The notes under the pieces are model-generated. The model was not told the DNA's origin. It did not search any database and worked only from the letters and a program-made list of their open reading frames with translations. Position numbers and translations under genes: made by a program. DNA of 64,000 nt from assembly GCA_002441285.1 (NCBI GenBank), contig DJVR01000034.1:5922-69921 (forward strand), written 5' to 3'. Every line of letters starts with the position of its first letter. The first letter of the stretch is position 1. The DNA comes from Candidatus Atribacteria bacterium UBA6251 (lineage in GTDB: Bacteria; Atribacterota; Phoenicimicrobiia; Phoenicimicrobiales; Phoenicimicrobiaceae). Positions 18,231 to 27,118 of the stretch are shown here, in pieces.

Positions 18231-19571
18231 TTATGGTCCAGTTACAATAATTGACTGAAATGCATATCCGATATTTTCTTCTGAATCTTCTACTGTCAGC
18301 TGTACAAGATAAGTTCCTGCAGTACTGTAAGTATGAGTAGTTACCGGAGTAGGTGGTGTCTCATCATGTACCTCTATAGGGCTACCATCATTAAAGTCCC
18401 AGGTATAGCTGACTATAGTTGCACCAATTACCGAAGTAGTCGATTCTGATGCATCAAGTCCAACAGTAAAGGGAGCAGTTCCAGTTGCACTTGAAGGAGT
18501 AACCTTGATAACTGCATTTACTCCACTATCCACAGTAATGGTGACACTTCCATAACCAACATTTCCTGCAGAATCCGTTATAGTTAGAACAACTATGTAA
18601 GTCCCAATATTTGTATAAGTATGAGAAGTAGTAACTCCTGTCCCGGTCGTTCCATCTCCAAAATCCCAACTATAATTAGCAGTCATAACTCCACATCCAG
18701 TTTCAAAAGTACTACCCGAAGCATCGAAATAGACTGTAAACGGAGCAGATCCTGTTGTACTCGGAGTAACCTGGATGTCCACACTTGTGACTCCTGTCTC
18801 TCCTACGGTAATTACTACTGTATCATAACCTTGTTTTCCCCAATAGTCAGTTACCGTTAATTTAACAATATAGGTACCACAACTACTATAAGTATGGGCT
18901 GCCGGCATAACTCCCGTTCCGGATGTTCCGTCTCCAAAATCCCAACTATAACTGGCAATCCCGCGATCATCAGTAGAATCACTAGCATCGAAGATTACGG
19001 TAAAGGGTGCGGTTCCACTTACTCCAGGTATTACTTTAATCACTGCCTTTGGTGGTGTAAAGTCAATTCCTGGTTCTATAGCAGGTAAATTAACAGTAAC
19101 CGATTTATTGATATTGTGACCGGCTCCATCGGTACCAAGTAAGGTTATAGTACAAGTAAGTTCGGTTATTAAAGGATTCTTTTTTATATAATCTTTGACT
19201 TCTTGAAAATACAAAGGCATATTTTTAATTTCAGTAATTGGACCAGGGGTACCGGGAGTAGTGGATGGTTCAACATAAAAAGTAGCTCCCACCGTTTTAG
19301 TTAATGAACTTATTTTAGTATTTTCTTCATAATATTCGTATTTAAAACCTGAACCAATAAATTCTACTTCATTTAAAGAATATACTTCCAAACTAATGGT
19401 GCCATCTTCTAAGTTAATTTCTGTATAATTCAATCTTATCTGCGCCTGGGGGTCAAAGATATTAAGAAGTCCAAAAGAAAGCCAGTTACACCCAACTAAT
19501 GATATTATAAAACCTAACAATATGGTTATAAATAATATTTTATACAAATTCTTTTTATTTTTATATTGCAA
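18231..19571 (-). CDS. Lipoprotein with three PKD domains
   Basis: I place the start at a TTG at 19571, behind a GGAGG ribosome binding site with 7-nt spacing; the frame stays open 17 codons further only because it reads into a dispersed repeat. The 446-residue product starts MQYKNKKNLYKIL with a hydrophobic stretch and lipobox LVGC, so it should be a lipoprotein. After a beta-rich region of about 150 residues there are three PKD domains, each with the family motif YSWDFGDG or YTWDFNDG and a closing HTY-(15)-YxVxLTVTD strand. PKD domains are extracellular Ig-like spacers in adhesins and surface enzymes. It is last in the pilMNOPQ gene order, which suggests a pilus-associated surface role; this is inference. 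Confidence 0.85.
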   Translation of the reverse strand: MQYKNKKNLYKILFITILLGFIISLVGCNWLSFGLLNIFDPQAQIRLNYTEINLEDGTISLEVYSLNEVEFIGSGFKYEYYEENTKISSLTKTVGATFYVEPSTTPGTPGPITEIKNMPLYFQEVKDYIKKNPLITELTCTITLLGTDGAGHNINKSVTVNLPAIEPGIDFTPPKAVIKVIPGVSGTAPFTVIFDASDSTDDRGIASYSWDFGDGTSGTGVMPAAHTYSSCGTYIVKLTVTDYWGKQGYDTVVITVGETGVTSVDIQVTPSTTGSAPFTVYFDASGSTFETGCGVMTANYSWDFGDGTTGTGVTTSHTYTNIGTYIVVLTITDSAGNVGYGSVTITVDSGVNAVIKVTPSSATGTAPFTVGLDASESTTSVIGATIVSYTWDFNDGSPIEVHDETPPTPVTTHTYSTAGTYLVQLTVEDSEENIGYAFQSIIVTGP

Positions 19572-19601
19572 AGTCTTGTCCTCCTTTCGAATTATAATTT
19601 T

Positions 19602-19640
19602 GTCATTGCGAGCCTTCTGCAAGAAGGCGTGGCAATCTCA
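19602..19640. repeat. GTCATTGCGAG...GCAATCTCA repeat with short inner hairpin
   Basis: Constant ends GTCATTGCGAG and GTGGCAATCTCA surround an inner hairpin (GCCTTCT-GCA-AGAAGGC). The same ends recur at 24764-24822 and 29588-29643 around different inner palindromes. I recall this repeat type as widespread in many bacterial phyla. Confidence 0.8.
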
Positions 19641-19670
19641 ATTTTATTTTTTCAATTATATGCCAACTTA

Positions 19671-19708
19671 GATTCCCGCTCTGAATTACCGCTTTCGCGG
19701 GAATGACA
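19671..19708. repeat. GTCATTCCCGCGAAAGCGG-type repeat
   Basis: Inverted ends GATTCCCGC and GCGGGAATGACA surround a short AT-rich loop. Related copies are at about 24709-24733 (perfect palindrome ATTCCCGCGAAAGCGGGAAT) and 29652-29678. Confidence 0.8.
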
Positions 19709-19744
19709 TAATCAAATTAAAATGACATTTAATATTTTTCTTAT

Positions 19745-19842
19745 AGGGGTCGGATTTATCCGACCCGTTTTAATTGCGGGTTCGATGAATCAAACCCCTA
19801 CATTTCACCCTCACCCTACCCTCTCCCCTCAAGGGAGAGGAA
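19745..19842. repeat. Cluster of further dispersed repeats between pilQ and the PKD gene
   Basis: Three short repeat-like units lie in a row: GGGGTCGGATTTATCCGACC with its inner palindrome; a GCGGGTTCGATGAATCAAAC unit; and CCCTCACCC-ACCCTCTCCCC followed by AAGGGAGAGG. Together with the two repeats before them they fill almost all of the 292-bp gap, which holds no gene. Confidence 0.6.
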
Positions 19843-19863
19843 ATAGAAACGATGACAAAAATA

Positions 19864-21753
19864 TTAGTAATCTAACTTGTGAGCAGTGATAAGGATAATT
19901 ATTTCTGTTTTCTTGTTTTTGCTATTAGTAAATTTGAATAACTCACCAAATATAGGTATATCTCCTAATAACGGTATTTTCGTTGTAGTTTTTATCTGTT
20001 CTGAAGTAATTAATCCTCCTATTACTACCGTCTCACCCAATTTAGATCGAATTATTACCTCCTCTTCTCGAGAATTAATTACAGGATAACCTATATACTG
20101 CTCTGTTCCCAGTGAATTTACTGTTACATAAACATCCATTGTTATGGGCCCATCAGTACTTAAATAAGGAGTAATATTTAAAGTTAATCCTACTTTTTTA
20201 TAATCAATAGTTTCCACACCTTCAGCATCTCTCTTTTTTATAGGAATTTGTTGACCAGTTTCTATTCTAGCTTCTTTCCCATCCAAAGTAAGAACCTTAG
20301 GATTAGATAGAATATTAGTCTTTCCTTCAGTTTGCAAGGCTTTTAGCGTTGCTTCAATTAAACCACTTCTTTCGAAAGAACCCCCTAAAGTTATTTCACC
20401 TATAGTAATTTGACCTTCTAATTTAGCATCACCACTCACCCACTTAATTCCTAAGTCTTTTTCCCCATCTAAAGTAATTTCAACGACTTTAGCTTCTATC
20501 ATTATCTGAGGTACACGCTTATCCAGACCAGCAATCATTGTTTCTACATTATCCAATTGTTCTTCTGTACCTTTTACAATAATTTCACTCTGCCGGCTAT
20601 CAATATTTATTCTTTCTTCTTCAGGAATAATAATGCTGAGCATATTCTTTATAGCCTCAATTTCATCATCAAAGATAGCATTATTTATCTTAAAGGTTTT
20701 AGTAAATAATTGAGAATCAATCCTGGAGATTATCTCTTCAACCTTTTTTATATCTTCTTTTGTGCCAGAGATGATTAGATTGTTTAATCTTGGATCGGCT
20801 ACAATATTTATTTTACTTTTTTCTTCTTCTTTTAGATAATTATCTAAAACTCTTTTAGCTTCTTCAGCGGTTGTATTTTTTAGTTCAAATATTTGAGTAA
20901 TGGTGGACTGTCTTTCTTTAATTTTATTTTTAGTGGTAATGTAGACCGTATTCTCGGAAATTTCCATATAATCCAAATCTTTAATTAATAAAATGGCATT
21001 TAAGGCTTCTTTAAAGCTAACTTTTTTGGGGAAATTCAGAGTAATGGTTCCACTTACCGAGTCATCGGTGATAAGATTAATTTCAGCCCTAGCAAATAAA
21101 AGATTTAAAATATCTCGAACTTCGGAATCTTTTTTAAAATTAATTTCCAAAGGTTCCATCTTATTATCCGCTAAATCAATAATTGAAACCTTAGGGGGTT
21201 CTTCTTTTTCCAGCTTGACTGGTTTACTAATTACCGGGGTAACTGTAAATACTTGAGCTTCAGGAGCAGTAAATTCTTCATAATCATAAATATCAATATA
21301 CAATAGCTTTTTCTCTTCCGATAATTTTACTTCATACTTTGCCTTTTGAAACAAATCTACCACAAATCTGGTAATAGGTATCGGTTCAGTTTCAAATTGT
21401 CCACATCTTACCTGTTTAACTGCTCCCAAATTTAAAAATAAAATATTTTTAGATAAATCTTGGATGTTATAAATTGCATTCTTTACATCAATTACAATTC
21501 TATCCGGAGAATCGAAATAACTAACTTCATAATCTTGGATTGCTCCATTAGCTTTAATGGTAAGATGAGTAAAGTTAGGAACTTTTTTATACCAGATATT
21601 AGTAAAAGAAATATTATCTGTCTCAGCGTTAGCTATAGCTAATATAAAGGAAGTTAATAAAAATAATATTAAAACGAAAATTAAATTTTTTATTCTTCTA
21701 ATTCTTGTAGTTGTTTCAACTGGTGGAAAAATAATCATATCTTTTTTATTCAT
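19864..21753 (-). CDS. pilQ: Type IV pilus secretin PilQ
   Basis: The chosen ATG at 21753 gives 629 residues; an upstream GTG at 21768 lies inside the ribosome binding site and is unlikely. A signal/anchor segment is followed by an AMIN domain (about 50-145), two secretin N-domains (EPLEINFKKDSEVRDILNLL and INIVADPRLNNLIISGT) and the C-terminal secretin beta-barrel domain with VGLTLNITPYLSTDGPITMD and LGETVVIGGLITSEQ. PilQ forms the outer-membrane gate for the pilus, so the organism should have an outer membrane. The start overlaps pilP by 8 bp. It is the last core gene of pilM-N-O-P-Q. Confidence 0.95.
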   Translation of the reverse strand: MNKKDMIIFPPVETTTRIRRIKNLIFVLILFLLTSFILAIANAETDNISFTNIWYKKVPNFTHLTIKANGAIQDYEVSYFDSPDRIVIDVKNAIYNIQDLSKNILFLNLGAVKQVRCGQFETEPIPITRFVVDLFQKAKYEVKLSEEKKLLYIDIYDYEEFTAPEAQVFTVTPVISKPVKLEKEEPPKVSIIDLADNKMEPLEINFKKDSEVRDILNLLFARAEINLITDDSVSGTITLNFPKKVSFKEALNAILLIKDLDYMEISENTVYITTKNKIKERQSTITQIFELKNTTAEEAKRVLDNYLKEEEKSKINIVADPRLNNLIISGTKEDIKKVEEIISRIDSQLFTKTFKINNAIFDDEIEAIKNMLSIIIPEEERINIDSRQSEIIVKGTEEQLDNVETMIAGLDKRVPQIMIEAKVVEITLDGEKDLGIKWVSGDAKLEGQITIGEITLGGSFERSGLIEATLKALQTEGKTNILSNPKVLTLDGKEARIETGQQIPIKKRDAEGVETIDYKKVGLTLNITPYLSTDGPITMDVYVTVNSLGTEQYIGYPVINSREEEVIIRSKLGETVVIGGLITSEQIKTTTKIPLLGDIPIFGELFKFTNSKNKKTEIIILITAHKLDY

Positions 21754-22411
21754 TAGAAGCTTCCTCACCTCCTATTTTCAGAGAAAATTCATAATCTTCT
21801 ATTTCCAGTATTACTTCATTTTTTCTTATCTCTTTGACAATATATTTATCTAATAATATATCGTATAATTTAGCAATAAAAGTATCACCATCTATTTCTA
21901 TCATAGCTACGCGATTACTTTCATTACCGACTATACCATTTAATTTAGTATCGGGAGGTAATTCCGGTTTGTATATAGCAGTTTGTTTCCACCAGGCTTC
22001 CTCCTCTTCAGTTGGAGCCTCTTCTTCTTTTTTAGAAGAGAAAACACTTACTTTTTGAAAAGGATTGCGATAGCTAGGAGGTTCATAAGGTTCATAAGCA
22101 AAAATTTTCTCTTCGTAAGCTTGTTTTCTTTTTTCCATTTCAATATCGAAAGGAGTTTTTTCTTGAACCACAGGTTCCTCTTTTTGCAAGGGAGAAGAAA
22201 CAGCAGTAGAGGTAGTAGTATTCGTTTTAGTAGAAAAAGTTGCTACTTTAGGGGTACTTGCCTTTGGTGGAAAAAACATCGGATACCCTAAATAGGCAAT
22301 TGCTCCTAATAAGATTACTAATATTAAAAACAACCATAACCACCTTCGGCTACGAGAACCTTGGTCTCTTTCTGTTTTTTTAAAAATATTTTTGAAAGAT
22401 ATTTTTTTCAT
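21746..22411 (-). CDS. pilP: Type IV pilus assembly protein PilP
   Basis: This 221-residue protein has one transmembrane segment (WLWLFLILVILLGAIAYLGY, about 24-43), a low-complexity Thr/Ser/Pro and Glu-rich linker, and a C-terminal beta-sandwich domain (LNGIVGNESNRVAMIEIDGD) typical of PilP. Most PilP proteins are lipoproteins; this one has no lipobox and appears anchored by the N-terminal helix. PilP links the PilMNO inner-membrane complex to the secretin. It overlaps pilQ. Confidence 0.87.
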   Translation of the reverse strand: MKKISFKNIFKKTERDQGSRSRRWLWLFLILVILLGAIAYLGYPMFFPPKASTPKVATFSTKTNTTTSTAVSSPLQKEEPVVQEKTPFDIEMEKRKQAYEEKIFAYEPYEPPSYRNPFQKVSVFSSKKEEEAPTEEEEAWWKQTAIYKPELPPDTKLNGIVGNESNRVAMIEIDGDTFIAKLYDILLDKYIVKEIRKNEVILEIEDYEFSLKIGGEEASNE

Positions 22412-22414
22412 TTT

Positions 22415-22969
22415 CTATGGCGTACCTTCTTTTCTTAATAGATAAGTAAGCATACTTATAGAAATATTTAATTTATCGGGATCTTTACCACCTTTACTAA
22501 TATTTAGAGATTGAACATCAATAATACGAGGTAGGTTTTCCAGTCGATCCAGATAGAAGATTAGATCAAAATAATTAGCAGCAAGATTCATAGAAATAGG
22601 CATTTTCCCATAGATCCTTTCTTTCTCCCAGATGATATTTTGAGGAGTAAAGTTGGTAAAATCTACTTTAAACTCAGTCATAGTATCTTGAATCATTACC
22701 AATAAATCAGGAATCTCTTTTTCTTTAGGCAACATTACCTCTAAAAAAGCTAATTTTTCTTTCAAAGCGGCATATTCTGCTTTTAAGGGACCTAATTGAG
22801 CAGCAATCTTTTTACCCTGTTCAATCTTTTGAGCAGTAGTTTGAATATCTCGATCTAATTGTTCTATTTTTTGCATCCTAGGCTGATAAATATATAAATA
22901 GTTAACTCCCACAATTAAGATAGTTAAAAGTAAGAGTAGAAAGATCACTATGCCCTTTCTTAATTTCAT
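22415..22969 (-). CDS. pilO: Type IV pilus alignment protein PilO
   Basis: This 184-residue protein has an N-terminal membrane anchor (IVIFLLLLLTILIVGVNYLY), a coiled coil (about 35-85), the segment LPKEKEIPDLLVMIQDTMTE and a ferredoxin-like C-terminal domain containing YFDLIFYLDRLENLPRIIDV, the PilO hallmark. It pairs with PilN in the inner membrane. The stop is three bases before the pilP start. Confidence 0.93.
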   Translation of the reverse strand: MKLRKGIVIFLLLLLTILIVGVNYLYIYQPRMQKIEQLDRDIQTTAQKIEQGKKIAAQLGPLKAEYAALKEKLAFLEVMLPKEKEIPDLLVMIQDTMTEFKVDFTNFTPQNIIWEKERIYGKMPISMNLAANYFDLIFYLDRLENLPRIIDVQSLNISKGGKDPDKLNISISMLTYLLRKEGTP

Positions 22970-22999
22970 AAACTAAATATTTCCTTTCTTTTTTAGCCT

Positions 23000-23569
23000 T
23001 TATGGTTTTACTTTCTTAGGTATAAATATTCCGGATAATTTAAAATTAACTATTTCTGTTTCTATATCATCTGCTTCACGTAAATTAGTTTTATGAACAT
23101 AAGCCAATTCGATATTATCAAAAGTGGAGTTATTCTTTAAAGCCACCATATACTTGGCAATTAAATAATTGTTATAGGTATTAGCAGTAAAATTAAAGGT
23201 TTGATTGGCGCTTAAACTAATGTTATCTACCCAAACTTCATCCAGTATAGAAGCGCTGAATTCACCCAGAATACGGGATAAACGAGATTGATTATCGATT
23301 AACCCCTGAATAACCATAATCCGATCTTCGATAACCTTTTTATCTTTTTCTAAATCTTTTACTTCTTTGATGATCTTTTCAATAGCTGCTAGTTCAGCCT
23401 TCATTACCTTTAATTGTTGTTCACGACTATCGATTTGAATCTCTAAGTAATAATAGAGGTAAATAGAGGCCATTATTAAAAAAGAAAAGAATAAAATGAT
23501 TATAAATCTACTAAATCTAAATTTCTCCTTCTCTTTATATTCGCTTGGTAATAAGTTAATATTTGTCAT
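23000..23569 (-). CDS. pilN: Type IV pilus assembly protein PilN
   Basis: This 189-residue protein starts MTNINLLPSEYKEKEKFR, the conserved PilN N-terminus that binds PilM, followed by a transmembrane helix (FIIILFFSFLIMASIYLYYY), a coiled coil and a ferredoxin-like fold domain. It sits between pilM (9-bp gap) and pilO. Confidence 0.93.
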   Translation of the reverse strand: MTNINLLPSEYKEKEKFRFSRFIIILFFSFLIMASIYLYYYLEIQIDSREQQLKVMKAELAAIEKIIKEVKDLEKDKKVIEDRIMVIQGLIDNQSRLSRILGEFSASILDEVWVDNISLSANQTFNFTANTYNNYLIAKYMVALKNNSTFDNIELAYVHKTNLREADDIETEIVNFKLSGIFIPKKVKP

Positions 23570-23578
23570 CTTGATGGT

Positions 23579-24685
23579 TTACCTTTCTCTTTTAGCTAAA
23601 CCTATTACTGTAGCCAGGGTGGATTTAATCTTATTTAGCCTCTTTAAATCAAATTCAGCCTCATTAATCCTGATTCCTTTCCAAGGGTCACCTATTTTAG
23701 TAGTAATTTCAAATTCATTGGTGAGGAATTCTTCAATACCAGAAATATTGGCACTACCTCCGCAAAGAATAATTTTACTATATTTTACTTGCTGATTTTG
23801 AGTTTTATAATAATTTAATGATTTTCTTACCTCTTTAGCTAATTGATCTAAAATCTTTAACATAATTTTTTCAGCTTCATCGCTCTTTTTTTCGCCTGGA
23901 GATTCTTCAGAGGGATTAATTATTTTAGTTTCTCTTTTTAGTTTTTCTGCTTCACTAAAGGTTAGATTTAATGATTTGGCAATTGCTTTGGTAATATCGT
24001 TACCTCCGATAAGGATATCTCGGGCAAATTTCAAGTTACCTTTTTCGGTCAGGGTAAGGATGGTAGTGCTTGCTCCTATAGATAAAATTGCATCAGTAAC
24101 TGTTTCTATAGATTGTTTTTCTTTTTCTTCTTGGACCTTTTCTTTTGGTTCATTTTGACTTTTATTTAAATAAAAGTCAAAAGCTCTGATATTGGCAGCA
24201 GAGCTTATATCCACTATTTTAGGAATTATCCGTACCTTTTTTAAGGCCTCCATATAAGGTTGAATAACTGATTTAGGAACCGCAACCAGTAAAACTCTCA
24301 TCATCTGATTGCCATCCTTTTCGGTAAATTCCTCAATCTTTTCCGCATCAATTACCGCTTCATCAAGATTATAAGGGACATACTTAGGTGCTTCCCATAG
24401 CACTCCTGGTAATATTTCTTTCTCTTCCATTAAAGGCAGAATAATTTCTCGAATAATTAATTTTTGTCCAGTAATAGCAATAATCGCTCGATTATCTCTC
24501 ATTCTAATCTTACTTAATAAATCAGCTAAGGCCTCAGCAACCGCAATGGGATTTATAATTTCACCATTAGCCACCGCACCTTCCGGACTAAAATTAGTTC
24601 CGAAACTATCCAGTTCATATCCAGCACCAACTTTGTTCAGTTTTAATACTTTAATCGAACGTGCACCAAAATCGATTGCAAACAT
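23579..24685 (-). CDS. pilM: Type IV pilus assembly ATPase-fold protein PilM
   Basis: This 368-residue protein has the actin/FtsA-like fold. It opens FAIDFGARSIKVLKLNK (phosphate 1 motif), continues with a SHS2-type insertion domain, and has a second phosphate motif (ILSIGASTTILTL) and KIILCGGSANISGIEEFL (adenosine motif). PilM sits on the cytoplasmic side and binds the PilN N-terminus. It is the first gene of the core pilMNOPQ set; upstream is a 494-bp repeat-filled gap. Confidence 0.95.
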   Translation of the reverse strand: MFAIDFGARSIKVLKLNKVGAGYELDSFGTNFSPEGAVANGEIINPIAVAEALADLLSKIRMRDNRAIIAITGQKLIIREIILPLMEEKEILPGVLWEAPKYVPYNLDEAVIDAEKIEEFTEKDGNQMMRVLLVAVPKSVIQPYMEALKKVRIIPKIVDISSAANIRAFDFYLNKSQNEPKEKVQEEKEKQSIETVTDAILSIGASTTILTLTEKGNLKFARDILIGGNDITKAIAKSLNLTFSEAEKLKRETKIINPSEESPGEKKSDEAEKIMLKILDQLAKEVRKSLNYYKTQNQQVKYSKIILCGGSANISGIEEFLTNEFEITTKIGDPWKGIRINEAEFDLKRLNKIKSTLATVIGLAKRER

Positions 24686-25179
24686 ATCTACTCTTTATTT
24701 CCTTTCTGTCATTCCCGCGAAAGCGGGAATCCATCTTCTCCGTCATTGCGAAGAATCCACCCTTTCTGTCATTGCGAGGGTGGCACTCAAGTAATATTGA
24801 GTGCCACCCGTGGCAATCTCATATTACTATATCACATCATTGTAAACTTACCATATGAATTTTTTTTTCTATACTCGATAATTTTCTTTCTTGTTTTATT
24901 CTTTCTCGATACTATCTTATGTTGTTTCTTTTCTGTTTTCTTTCTTGACGCGATAATGTTCTACTAAATGCCAAAGCTATCTCTTTAAGCTCGTAATTCT
25001 TTCCCACACTATAACTATCCGCTATTATTATACGACAACCTACGATTCAAGCCCTTATCTTCTCTTGGACTCGATACTCGATACTATATGCTCGATACTA
25101 TTTTTATGCTGTTTTTATACATATTTTCTCCATAACTTCTAAAAATCCTTCTTTTTATGAAAAATAATTTAAAAATTAT
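24686..25179. repeat. 494-bp gene-free stretch made of dispersed repeats
   Basis: No gene is seen here. It begins with a perfect ATTCCCGCGAAAGCGGGAAT palindrome (24713-24732), then a half copy of GTCATTGCGA (24742-24751). Next is a full GTCATTGCGAG...GGCAATCTCA unit (24764-24822) whose interior is a perfect 13-bp palindrome (GGTGGCACTCAA and complement). Further right, between about 24870 and 25105, the motif CTCGATACT or near variants occurs at least five times, twice back to back. Confidence 0.8.
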
Positions 25180-26385
25180 TTAATATACCTCTCTCCAGGA
25201 TGTTTTTTTAAAGAAACGGTCACCGGTAGTTGTAAATTGATTCATAGATGTATCATAATTAATTATTGATTTATTACGAACATATACAGTATCTGCAATC
25301 ACCGAACCGGTAACTTCACATCCATTTTTTAATTCAATAAAACCTTCAGAATTACCATCAGGTAAAATTGATTGAACTATTCCTTTAAGAATAGATGATT
25401 TAGCGTAAATTTTGATATTTCCCTGTGCTACTAAAGCAAGTGCGGTAATTGGGTCATCTGCATTAATATAAGTACTGTCATTATTAATATTAAAAGTTGC
25501 ACCTTCTTTAATTTCCACATTACCAGTAGCAATAATTGCACCATTGTTAACATTTATTGTTGAGCCATTTTTAGCTTCTAAACTTCCTTCAATATAATGT
25601 ATTCCCGTCCAATTTTCTATATCACCATTTCCCAGAATAACATCACTTGTGTGATAATGAATATTGCCTGATGCGGCTTCATCAGCCAAAGCTCTCACTT
25701 TTAATTCATCATAATCAACTGTAGGAATAGTCTCTTTTGGAACCCCCGTATTACTACCATCACTAGTATCATCTAAGTCATTATTTTTTCCGGAAGAAGT
25801 AGCGTTTCCATCATAATTTTCATCAAACTTACCCGAAACTAAGATATCATCATTAGAATGCACATCACCAGTAATATCAGGCCCAGGAGTGCCCTGGAAA
25901 AGAATTATTTTATCAGCAAGAATGGCATATTTATACATCGCTATTATTATGTAATCAATTTCCGCGGTTACTTCTATTTTTCGCTTTCCTGAGGAAAATT
26001 TACCTCCTAAAACTACTCCAGTTGAAGTAATTTTAATCTTATCAGTATCAATATCCTCAATGCTTACTTGATAATATTCGGTAGCTGTCCCTGGGTCAGG
26101 TTCATTAGTAGGACGCCACTCTATTCCCTCTCCACCATTTTCAACGATTGTATTTAATTTCCATAGAGCGTCTTCAATGCCTGCATCAGCCAAATAAAAA
26201 GCTTTATTAGATTCCCGTTGAAGGGTAGACAACTTCGTATCATTATTAGTCATAGTAAGCAGGGCTACGGCTAAAGTAACTAATACAAAAACAAAGATTA
26301 AAGTTGTCAAAAGAGCCATGCCTTTTTGATTTAACAGAATATTTCTTATTTTTTTATCTTTAATCTTCTTTTTTCTTTTTTTCAT
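25180..26385 (-). CDS. PilX-like pilus protein with beta-helix domain
   Basis: The start is set at ATG 26385, with GAGGGG just upstream; 401 residues. The N-terminus has a prepilin-like helix after a Gly (KGMALLTTLIFVFVLVTLAV) and the conserved LADAGIEDALWKLN segment of PilX N-terminal domains. From about residue 165 on, the sequence is rich in short repeats with V/I-x-N/G patterns (INVNNGAIIATGNVEI, FNINNDSTYIN, GSVIADTVYVRN), as in a right-handed beta-helix or bactofilin-like stack. PilX-type minor pilins help start pilus assembly. The beta-helix is an unusual C-terminal extension and may be surface exposed. It belongs to a minor-pilin operon with the next two genes. Confidence 0.78.
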   Translation of the reverse strand: MKKRKKKIKDKKIRNILLNQKGMALLTTLIFVFVLVTLAVALLTMTNNDTKLSTLQRESNKAFYLADAGIEDALWKLNTIVENGGEGIEWRPTNEPDPGTATEYYQVSIEDIDTDKIKITSTGVVLGGKFSSGKRKIEVTAEIDYIIIAMYKYAILADKIILFQGTPGPDITGDVHSNDDILVSGKFDENYDGNATSSGKNNDLDDTSDGSNTGVPKETIPTVDYDELKVRALADEAASGNIHYHTSDVILGNGDIENWTGIHYIEGSLEAKNGSTINVNNGAIIATGNVEIKEGATFNINNDSTYINADDPITALALVAQGNIKIYAKSSILKGIVQSILPDGNSEGFIELKNGCEVTGSVIADTVYVRNKSIINYDTSMNQFTTTGDRFFKKTSWREVY

Positions 26386-26467
26386 TTCTATCACCCCTCT
26401 CAAGTGGATTATTAGTCAATTTATCGATTAACTAATTCATCAATTTCAGTACTTCATTTAACCATTC

Positions 26468-26492
26468 CGTAAAACAGGCGTCTCGCCTGTCT
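26468..26492. repeat. Dispersed repeat, ACAGGCGTCTCGCCTGT palindrome
   Basis: A perfect short palindrome between the PilX-like and PilW-like genes, same family as 18131-18153. Confidence 0.65.
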
Positions 26493-26519
26493 ATAATTTT
26501 AATAGAAACAAAAAATCTA

Positions 26520-27068
26520 CTATAAACCATAATTTCTCAGATTAACATCCGTATTTAAAGTTATATCAGGTTTGCCATCATCATCAACATCTACTTTTAA
26601 ATTTATGTGTATTTTAGATATTTTAGGCAATGTAGAGATATCAGGAGAATCATATTTTACTCCATTAGAATCATAGTATTCAAAAATATCTTCCTCACTT
26701 ATTTTAAGTACATTATCAATTAAAGGATTGCTGGTTAAATTTTTTATTCTTTGTATGGTAGTACCAAATAAAGCATAGGTAACAGAATAAGCGGAACTTC
26801 CACCTAAAGGAGGAATATCAACAGTAACAGAAATTTCTGAACCACTAGATATATTACTACCCTCTCTTATTTCTCTTACCATTCTATCCATAGCCTGACG
26901 TGCATTTCTCTGTGCCTCTAATTGACTCTGGCCTGCTACCCAGGATTTAGCTCCCCCTGTGAAAAAAGTTACCAATCCTAAAACAATTAATCCTAGAATA
27001 GCCACTACAACCATCATTTCGATTAAACTAAAACCTTTTTGTTTATACTTACAATGAATTATCTTCAT
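26520..27068 (-). CDS. Minor pilin, PilW-like
   Basis: The start is ATG 27068 with AAAGGG upstream; 182 residues. The leader MKIIHCKYKQKG is followed by FSLIEMMVVVAILGLIVLGL, a canonical class III prepilin signal with Glu+5. After it comes NARQAMDRMVREIREGSNI, the usual PilW-type helix, then a small beta domain ending with DVDDDGKPDITLN. PilD should cleave between Gly and Phe. It lies between the PilX-like and PilV-like genes, a standard minor-pilin set. Confidence 0.85.
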   Translation of the reverse strand: MKIIHCKYKQKGFSLIEMMVVVAILGLIVLGLVTFFTGGAKSWVAGQSQLEAQRNARQAMDRMVREIREGSNISSGSEISVTVDIPPLGGSSAYSVTYALFGTTIQRIKNLTSNPLIDNVLKISEEDIFEYYDSNGVKYDSPDISTLPKISKIHINLKVDVDDDGKPDITLNTDVNLRNYGL

Positions 27069-27118
27069 AATATTTCCCTTTTTAAATATCACAAGATATT
27101 TTTGTAATACAATCTTAA

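Noticed and set aside
19572..19622. Seventeen extra N-terminal codons of the PKD lipoprotein
   Set aside because: They come from the GTCATTGCGAG repeat and include the ribosome binding site of the TTG start; the lipobox position also fits the shorter form.
24870..25105. CRISPR array suggested by repeated CTCGATACT
   Set aside because: The units are too short, irregularly spaced and lack uniform spacers; no cas gene is in the window.
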